From Kapaibacterium sp044224925 (GTDB taxonomy: Bacteria > Bacteroidota > Ignavibacteria > Kapaibacteriales > Kapaibacteriaceae): a stretch of DNA of 64,000 nt. The stretch spans positions 682,001 to 746,000 of the forward strand of contig JBGAJM010000001.1 of NCBI GenBank assembly GCA_044224925.1. Direction: 5' to 3'. Made by a program: the position numbers and the translations under genes. Within the stretch, counting starts at the first letter, position 1. Every line of letters begins with the position of its first letter. Below, one piece after another: positions 59,115 through 64,000 of this stretch. The notes under the pieces are model-generated. The model saw nothing but the letters and a program-made list of their open reading frames with translations, was not told the DNA's origin and made no database searches.

Positions 59115-59145
59115 CGAATTTACATGCCCTCTGTGAACTAGTCAA
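59115..59145 (-). promoter_or_regulatory. Promoter of tRNA-Gly
   Basis: Minus-strand -7 TAAATTCG (59115-59122, one mismatch to TAnnTTTG) with a -33 TTG (59143-59145) exactly 20 bases upstream; 15 bases before the tRNA 5' end. Confidence 0.6.
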
Positions 59146-59195
59146 ACGGAATTTTGCGGCAAATCTGTAAGACCATGACACAAAGCAGGATAGGG

Positions 59196-59216
59196 GTATC
59201 CACATACTTATCCACA
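59196..59216 (+). promoter_or_regulatory. Two DnaA boxes in tandem
   Basis: TTATCCACA (59208-59216) is a perfect DnaA box and GTATCCACA (59196-59204) differs at one base; both point the same way, 12 bases start to start. They lie in the 170-base, AT-rich spacer between tRNA-Gly and lipB. Confidence 0.55.
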
Positions 59217-59269
59217 GCCTCTGGGACGTAGTTCAATTCAATGTTTTTCAACGACTTAGGCCGTTTTGC

Positions 59270-59908
59270 TCAAAATTGCGGGTCGACGAAATGGTATCGA
59301 AAAGCCCGAACGATGGCCTCCCGCACGTCGGCCATGGGCACGTCGTGACCAACCTCGCGGGAGATCGACGTCACGCCGGCATCGCGAATGCCGCAGGGAA
59401 CGATGGCATCAAAGACCGAGAGATCGTTGTTCACATTCAGTGCGAAGCCATGGTAGATCACCCACCGTTTGCAGTGAATGCCAATGGCGCAGATCTTCCG
59501 CTCACCATCGATCCACACACCGGTTCTCCCTTCTACCCTGCCGCCCTTCAATCCGAATTCTGCGATGGCATCGATGATGCATTGTTCGACGGTGCGAAGG
59601 AACCAATGCAGATCCGGTTTGAGGCGTTCCAAATGGAAGATCGGATAGCCAACGAGCTGTCCGGGTGAATGGACGGTGGCCTCGCCACCGCGATCGATGG
59701 CGATCGAACGGATGTTGCGAACAGCGAGCTCGTCGTCCGTGAACAGTACGCCATCACTGCCGGTGGTCCGTCCGCGTGTGATCACATCCGGATGTTCGCA
59801 CAGGACGAGTGTGTTGGGTTCGTTCTGAAACGACACGGCATCGACCAGCTCGCGCTGTCGATGCCATGCTTGTTCAAAGTCGATCGTTCCCCACTCTTGA
59901 ACGTTCAT
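59270..59908 (-). CDS. lipB: Octanoyl-[acyl carrier protein]:protein octanoyltransferase
   Basis: A 212-residue LipB that moves octanoate from ACP to lipoyl domains, the first step of lipoate formation. Markers: 'LVLCEHPDVITRGR', 'IDRGGEATVHSPGQLVGYPI', the catalytic Lys region 'GERKICAIG' and Cys region 'FDAIVPCGI'. I prefer the ATG at 59906-59908, 11 bases after the lipoamide dehydrogenase stop; an ATG at 59935 would overlap that gene. It is cotranscribed with the E3 gene whose complexes need lipoate. Confidence 0.94.
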   Translation of the reverse strand: MNVQEWGTIDFEQAWHRQRELVDAVSFQNEPNTLVLCEHPDVITRGRTTGSDGVLFTDDELAVRNIRSIAIDRGGEATVHSPGQLVGYPIFHLERLKPDLHWFLRTVEQCIIDAIAEFGLKGGRVEGRTGVWIDGERKICAIGIHCKRWVIYHGFALNVNNDLSVFDAIVPCGIRDAGVTSISREVGHDVPMADVREAIVRAFRYHFVDPQF

Positions 59909-59919
59909 GTTCACGTGGG

Positions 59920-61323
59920 TCAGAAGTTCACGCATTCGTCGTAGGCCAATGCTGCGGCTTCCATGATGGCCTCCGACAGCGTCGGGTGCGCATGCACGGT
60001 CTTGAAGATGGACTTTCCGGTGCCTTCGAGTGCGCGGACCATGCCGATCTCGCCGATCATTTCCGTCACATCCGGTCCGATCATGTGTGCACCGAGCACT
60101 TCGCCATACTTCGCATCGAAGATCAGCTTCACAAAGCCTTGGGCCTTGCCGATACCATGGGCCTTGCCATTCGCGGTGAACGGGAACTTGCCGACCTTGA
60201 TCTCGTAGCCGGCCTCTTTCGCCTTTGCTTCGGTAAGACCGATGCTGGCAACCTGCGGCTGACAGTAGGTACAGCCGGGAATGCCGGCATAGTCGACGCC
60301 ATCCGTGTGATGTCCGGCAAGGTGTTCTGCGGCCACGATGCCCTCGGCCGAGGCCTTGTGCGCAAGCCATGGTGCACCGGCAATATCGCCGATGGCATAG
60401 ATGTTCGGAATGTTGGTCTGACAGTACTTGTTGATCTTGATCCATCCGCGTTCTGCAACAACGCCTGCCGCTTCGATGCCGATGTTCTCGATGTTCCCTT
60501 GTACGCCAATGGAGTTCAGGGCAACGTCGGCCGTGAGTGTTTCCTTGGTGCCATCCTTCTTCTCGATGACCACTTCCACGCCCTTGCCCTTCTTCTTCGC
60601 GCTCAGCACCTTCGTCTCGGTCAGCAACGTGATGCCTTCCTTGTTGTACGTGCGAGCAAGCTCCTTCGAAACCTCTTCGTCCTCCACGGGCAGGATACGG
60701 TTCATCATTTCGATGATCGTCACCTTCGTTCCGTAGGAGTTATAGAAGTAGGCGAACTCGATACCGATGGCGCCGGCGCCCATGATGATCATGGTCTCAG
60801 GCTTCTTTTCCTGCAGCATGGCCTCGGTGGACGTGAGCACGCGCTCGCGATCCACTTCGATCCCGGGGATCTGACGTGGACGTGCGCCGGTGGCGATGAT
60901 GATGTTCTTGGCCGTGATCACGTCGGTGACAGCGCCCTTCTCATCCTTCACTTCCACGGTGGTACCGTTCTTCAACGCGCCCCATCCCTTGATCTGTGTG
61001 ACCTTGTACTTCTTGAACAGGAAGGCCACACCGTTGCTCATGCGATCGGCAACGCCACGCGAGCGAGCGATCACCTTCGGGAAGTCGATCTCGATGTTCT
61101 TGATGCCGAAACCGTAGTCGTCGGCATGCTTGAGGAAATTCATGTACTCTGCGTTCTTCAGCAGGGCCTTCGAGGGGATACATCCCCAATTCAAGCAGAC
61201 GCCACCGAGACGGTCGCGTTCTACACAGGCCACCTTCAGACCAAGTTGGGATGCACGAATGGCCGCTACATAGCCGCCAGGGCCGGAGCCGATTACAACA
61301 ACGTCGAACTGATGCTGATTCAT
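59920..61323 (-). CDS. lpdA: Dihydrolipoamide dehydrogenase (E3)
   Basis: A 467-residue flavoprotein: FAD site 'VVIGSGPGGYVAAIRASQLG' near the start, redox disulfide C43-L-N-W-G-C48, NAD site 'MIIMGAGAIGIEFAYFY' and the C-terminal active-site 'HAHPTLSEAI'. It reoxidises dihydrolipoamide in pyruvate, 2-oxoglutarate or branched-chain dehydrogenase complexes and would partner the E1 fusion at 41-43 kb. The ATG at 61321-61323 is the family start; the open frame extends 13 codons further without support. Confidence 0.96.
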   Translation of the reverse strand: MNQHQFDVVVIGSGPGGYVAAIRASQLGLKVACVERDRLGGVCLNWGCIPSKALLKNAEYMNFLKHADDYGFGIKNIEIDFPKVIARSRGVADRMSNGVAFLFKKYKVTQIKGWGALKNGTTVEVKDEKGAVTDVITAKNIIIATGARPRQIPGIEVDRERVLTSTEAMLQEKKPETMIIMGAGAIGIEFAYFYNSYGTKVTIIEMMNRILPVEDEEVSKELARTYNKEGITLLTETKVLSAKKKGKGVEVVIEKKDGTKETLTADVALNSIGVQGNIENIGIEAAGVVAERGWIKINKYCQTNIPNIYAIGDIAGAPWLAHKASAEGIVAAEHLAGHHTDGVDYAGIPGCTYCQPQVASIGLTEAKAKEAGYEIKVGKFPFTANGKAHGIGKAQGFVKLIFDAKYGEVLGAHMIGPDVTEMIGEIGMVRALEGTGKSIFKTVHAHPTLSEAIMEAAALAYDECVNF

Positions 61324-61361
61324 GGATTCTTGGGGGTTGAGTGAGTAGCTCGATAAGACCA

Positions 61362-61369
61362 CAAAAATA
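61362..61369 (-). promoter_or_regulatory. -7 element of lpdA-lipB
   Basis: Minus-strand TATTTTTG, an exact TAnnTTTG match, 38 bases before the lpdA ATG. No -33 TTG at the standard 20-base spacing; one occurs 25 bases away. Confidence 0.5.
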
Positions 61370-61435
61370 CGATGTTCTACGGCATTGCGAATTGCAATTC
61401 CGTGGTTACTCTTGTTCCTGAGGTTGGTTGTTTTT

Positions 61436-61447
61436 CAACATATGTTG
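61436..61447. promoter_or_regulatory. Perfect 12-bp palindrome before the four-helix membrane gene
   Basis: CAACATATGTTG is a perfect palindrome that ends where the GGAGGGG ribosome-binding site (61447-61453) begins, 9 bases before the ATG at 61456. It could be an operator for that gene. Confidence 0.4.
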
Positions 61448-61455
61448 GAGGGGTT

Positions 61456-61884
61456 ATGCAGTCAACGGCCGCTATTGTGGCGATCCTGATCTCGTCGGCA
61501 ATACAGTGGATCTGGAATGGCTTCGTGCACGGTTTTCTGCTTGCGCAAATGGAACGTGAGGCATTTGCCACGTACGCATCGGTGATGCATCCGGCGGGAC
61601 AGGAGCCGAACATGGGATTGTGGTTCATTCCGACCGTGGTTGGGTCGTGGTATCTCTTGCACGTGCTCACCCGTAAGCCCGGTCCATTTTCGGTGAAGGA
61701 TGCCATGGTGGCAGGGATCATCCTGACGATGGTGATCGACGTCATCTTCAACATGAGCATGTACATGTACTTCGCGAACTTTCCTATGCAAATGACCGCG
61801 ATCGGCATGGGCGTGGATGTGATCACGGGCGCTATCGCGGGAGCTTCATTGGGCTTCGTGTACAACCGCATGGCCAAGGCCTGA
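61456..61884 (+). CDS. Four-helix membrane protein, unknown function
   Basis: A 142-residue protein with four predicted transmembrane helices (~5-28, ~55-70, ~82-105, ~112-136) and methionine-rich helix 3 ('MSMYMYFANFPMQMTAIGMG'). I do not recognise the family. The ATG at 61456 has a GGAGGGG ribosome site; an earlier ATG at 61372 has none and would add a non-hydrophobic stretch. The gene stands alone between divergent lpdA and a bidirectional terminator. Confidence 0.65.
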   Translation: MQSTAAIVAILISSAIQWIWNGFVHGFLLAQMEREAFATYASVMHPAGQEPNMGLWFIPTVVGSWYLLHVLTRKPGPFSVKDAMVAGIILTMVIDVIFNMSMYMYFANFPMQMTAIGMGVDVITGAIAGASLGFVYNRMAKA

Positions 61885-61909
61885 CGCATTCGCGAGTGGT
61901 CTGAAAACT

Positions 61910-61945
61910 ACAACGGCCCTGCTCCGAAAGGAACAGGGCCGTTGT
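61910..61945. terminator. Bidirectional terminator with a GNRA-capped stem
   Basis: Perfect 12-bp arms (61910-61921 and 61934-61945), with an inner TCC-GAAA-GGA hairpin. The minus side continues AGTTTTC. It separates the plus-strand membrane gene from the convergent alternative complex III operon. Confidence 0.85.
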
Positions 61946-61966
61946 CATATTCGATGTGATGCGTGG

Positions 61967-63175
61967 TCAGACCAGATAATCCTTCGACTCGCCAAGGACA
62001 GGGTCGTTCACGGCAAGCGCACTGTTCTTCTTGTAGGCGCGTGCTGCGAGCATCATGAAGAGTCCGGCGAAGAAGACCCATCCCGTCAGTTCCTGCCAAC
62101 CGAACATCATGCCTTCGGATCCGCTCACATGGCCGACGGCGGGCAAGATGATCCAGGCAAGGTCGATGTAGTGCGAGATCAGGATGATGATGGCCGCTGC
62201 GACCAGGATGTTCGTCTTGCGCTTCACGTCTTGACGGAGCAGGACCATGAACGGGACGATGAAGTGCATGATCACCAGGGCGATGCCCATGTACTGCCAA
62301 CCATGTGTGGTACGTGCCGTGAAGTACACGGTCTCTTCCGGAAGGTTCGCATACCAGATGATGAAGTACTGGGAGAAGGCGATGTACGTCCAGAACACAC
62401 TGAAGGCGAACATCAGCTTTCCAAGATCATGGAAGTGCTCTTCGCGAATGAAGCCCTTGAGGTGACCGGCACGATAGAGTGCAACGGTCATCAGGGTGAT
62501 CACCGAGATGGCAGCCACGAAGTGTCCTGCGAACGTGTAGACACCGAACATCGTCGAGAACCAGTGTGGTTCGAGCGACATGAGCAGGTCGAACGAGCAG
62601 AACGAGATCGACAGTGCATAGATCAGCACCATGGGTGCCGCAAGCTTCCAGTTCTTTTCCGTTGGCGTGTGATCGCCCGGCATACTGTCTTGCTTGATCG
62701 AGTTTCCAACGATCACGCGATACATGCCGAACCACAGCAAGGCATAGAGGGCAAGACGGACGATCAGGAACTGTGTGTTCAGATATCCGGCCTTATGGAT
62801 CAAGATCGGATCGGTGAGGGCCGACTCATGCGTCCACTCATAGATCGAGGAATGCGAGAACAGGTTGACGATCACCGGCAGGAAGCCCAACAGCATGAAG
62901 GGCACCATTCCGGCGAAGTTCTCGGCGATACGACGGATGGAAGAGCTCCAACCGGCGCGTGTAAGATACTGGAGCGCTGAGAAGAAGATCATGGTCACAC
63001 TGATACCGGCAAAGTACCAGAAGCCCAACAAGTAGTCTCCCATCATGCGCTGAAGTCCGCCACCCACAGCATAGGCAGCGCCAAGACCGACGGCACCGAG
63101 AACGGTGAGGATCATGCCGTAGCGCTGGATCTTTCCGATCAGCGGCGAGGAACCAAGATTGACCAATTGTGACAT
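61967..63175 (-). CDS. actF: Alternative complex III membrane subunit ActF
   Basis: A 402-residue polytopic protein of about ten helices, matching ActF of the quinol:cytochrome c oxidoreductase called alternative complex III, a relative of the NrfD/PsrC membrane subunits. Typical segments are 'GYLNTQFLIVRLALYALLWFG', 'SFDLLMSLEPHWFSTMFGVY' and 'FSVFWTYIAFSQYFIIWYANLPEE'. It holds part of the quinol site. It lies 18 bases after actE and is the last of the act genes seen. Confidence 0.92.
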   Translation of the reverse strand: MSQLVNLGSSPLIGKIQRYGMILTVLGAVGLGAAYAVGGGLQRMMGDYLLGFWYFAGISVTMIFFSALQYLTRAGWSSSIRRIAENFAGMVPFMLLGFLPVIVNLFSHSSIYEWTHESALTDPILIHKAGYLNTQFLIVRLALYALLWFGMYRVIVGNSIKQDSMPGDHTPTEKNWKLAAPMVLIYALSISFCSFDLLMSLEPHWFSTMFGVYTFAGHFVAAISVITLMTVALYRAGHLKGFIREEHFHDLGKLMFAFSVFWTYIAFSQYFIIWYANLPEETVYFTARTTHGWQYMGIALVIMHFIVPFMVLLRQDVKRKTNILVAAAIIILISHYIDLAWIILPAVGHVSGSEGMMFGWQELTGWVFFAGLFMMLAARAYKKNSALAVNDPVLGESKDYLV

Positions 63176-63193
63176 AGAGCGTCCCTTCTTGCC

Positions 63194-63856
63194 TTATTGA
63201 GCAGAGCCCGTGGTGGAAGAATTTGAAGCAGCCACGGTCGGAGCGTTGCTGTCTGTTCCCTCTACGCCTTGCAGCGTGCGCAAGTAATAGATGATGGCCC
63301 ACCGATCTGTTGGCGAGATCTTGTCGGCATAGCTCGGCATCAAGTTCTGTCCGGCACTCACGATATGGAAGATGCGAGCGTTCGACAGAGCGGCCGTCTG
63401 TTCGCGCGTGAGATCGGGAATGCCCGGCCACGGTCCGCGTTCGACCACTTTCGAATTGCTCTTGGCATCGTAGCCGTGACATGGTGAGCAGAAGACGTTG
63501 AAGCGATTCTGTCCGCGCGCCATCAGGAACTCCGTCTCTTCAAGACGAGGATTCACGTTGAACGTCTCCGCCTTGTCCACGTCGCCCATTCCAAGCGGAT
63601 ACACCGTCGATCCCCTTGCCACCGTGCCCTCCATCGGGTCGCGTTGCGTTCTGCCATCGGAGAAGAACTTGCTTCCCGATTGCGGAATGGCCTTGAACTG
63701 GTGGTCCATGTTCGGCAGGAACTCCACGGGTGCTTGATCACTGAACCATGTGATCTTCCCCCAAAGTACCATGACGATGAAGACCGAAGCGGCTGCTCCG
63801 AGAACGATCCAGAGGATCGGCAGTTTTCTGTTCGTATCGCTCATGCTCTGCGCCAT
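63194..63856 (-). CDS. actE: Alternative complex III monoheme cytochrome c subunit ActE
   Basis: A 220-residue protein with an N-terminal helix (~13-33) and one heme-c motif CSPCH (C123, C126, H127); the distal ligand is likely the Met in 'LMPSYADKIS'. Size and order between actD and actF match ActE. Heme would be attached by the Ccm system encoded at 2-6 kb. The ATG at 63854-63856 or the one 4 codons later may be the start. A Ser/Thr-rich tail follows the heme domain. Confidence 0.92.
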   Translation of the reverse strand: MAQSMSDTNRKLPILWIVLGAAASVFIVMVLWGKITWFSDQAPVEFLPNMDHQFKAIPQSGSKFFSDGRTQRDPMEGTVARGSTVYPLGMGDVDKAETFNVNPRLEETEFLMARGQNRFNVFCSPCHGYDAKSNSKVVERGPWPGIPDLTREQTAALSNARIFHIVSAGQNLMPSYADKISPTDRWAIIYYLRTLQGVEGTDSNAPTVAASNSSTTGSAQ

Positions 63857-63876
63857 CTCTGCGTAGTGATCAATGG

Positions 63877-64000
63877 TTATGCTGTCACGGTATGCACGTT
63901 CTGTGCGCCGAGACCCTTCAAGAAGGTTGCCGTCTGTTCAGCCGAGAATCGATCGTCATCCGAATCGATCGTGACCACGAACGTGTCATCGGTGGCCTTC
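63877..64000 (-). CDS. actD: Partial: alternative complex III subunit ActD, C-terminus
   Basis: The last 41 codons of a minus-strand gene that continues beyond the window, ending 'TFLKGLGAQNVHTVTA'. The pattern 'DDTFVVTIDSDD' then a helix and a final strand is how ActD (DUF3341) ends, and it lies directly upstream of actE. ActD is a membrane-anchored subunit of unknown role in the complex. The gene start cannot be seen. Confidence 0.75.
   Translation of the reverse strand, partial: KATDDTFVVTIDSDDDRFSAEQTATFLKGLGAQNVHTVTA

Noticed and set aside
59101..59269. Chromosomal replication origin
   Set aside because: Only two DnaA boxes, no cluster, no AT-rich unwinding repeats and no dnaA, dnaN or rpmH nearby.
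59809..61344. Plus-strand open frame of 511 codons opposite lpdA
   Set aside because: Mirror of a well-supported flavoprotein gene with no domain, no ribosome site and a composition typical of antisense frames.

Overview
This 64 kb window is a densely coded chromosomal segment, GC-rich by eye, with mostly overlapping or abutting genes and no gene-free stretch longer than about 190 bases. Several traits point to the Bacteroidota/Chlorobiota (FCB) group. There are type IX secretion (T9SS) genes porU and porV plus cargo proteins with T9SS C-terminal sorting domains. There is alternative complex III (ActD/E/F). There are also many promoters of the Bacteroidota form TTG-N20-TAnnTTTG. A Kapabacteria-like relative of Chlorobiota is a plausible host, but this is inference from gene content only.

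Layout. 0-2 kb: the end of an IgGFc-binding-domain T9SS cargo gene and an RluE-type pseudouridine synthase. 2-9.6 kb (minus strand): one run of overlapping genes in which a DUF4920 lipoprotein and a SpoIIE/RsbV/RsbW partner-switching module lead directly into a cytochrome c maturation cluster (CcsA/CcmC, CcmD-like, CcmE with a CxxxY motif, a second CcmE-like OB protein, CcmF). 9.7-16.3 kb: a small membrane protein, tRNA-Thr, an AT-richer orphan lipoprotein, then queA, an M32 carboxypeptidase and a SMUG2-like glycosylase, and uvrB. 16-26.5 kb: surface polysaccharide genes (four GT-B glycosyltransferases, Wzz-like and O-antigen ligase-like proteins) running into PBP2 and an orphan solute-binding lipoprotein. 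26.5-28.8 kb: SRPBCC, Nudix, truA, msrB. 28.8-35.5 kb: a TolC/TetR/RND-efflux operon behind a palindromic operator. 35.6-42.9 kb: HAD phosphatase, glycosyltransferase, WbaP-like initiating transferase, UvrD-like helicase and a fused 2-oxoacid dehydrogenase E1. 43-48.7 kb: a T9SS cargo protein, glyA, tsaD, cinA, peroxiredoxin, rplS. 48.9-55 kb: an EF-G-like GTPase, a secreted protein of unknown function, P5C dehydrogenase, a DedA protein, porV. 55-59.1 kb: porU and tRNA-Gly. 59.3-61.3 kb: lipB and dihydrolipoamide dehydrogenase. 61.4-64 kb: an unknown four-helix membrane protein and part of the alternative complex III operon.

How the parts fit. The ccm cluster would supply covalently bound heme to cytochromes such as ActE. 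LipB, dihydrolipoamide dehydrogenase and the E1 fusion serve lipoate-dependent 2-oxoacid dehydrogenase complexes. The glycosyltransferases, WbaP, Wzz and ligase build a surface polysaccharide, which may also be what T9SS cargo is anchored to. No CRISPR array, insertion sequence, prophage or recognised riboswitch was seen. The most unusual items are the paired CcmE-like proteins, the phosphorelay-to-ccm gene fusion, the TetR operator that straddles its own promoter, and a pair of DnaA boxes between lipB and tRNA-Gly.
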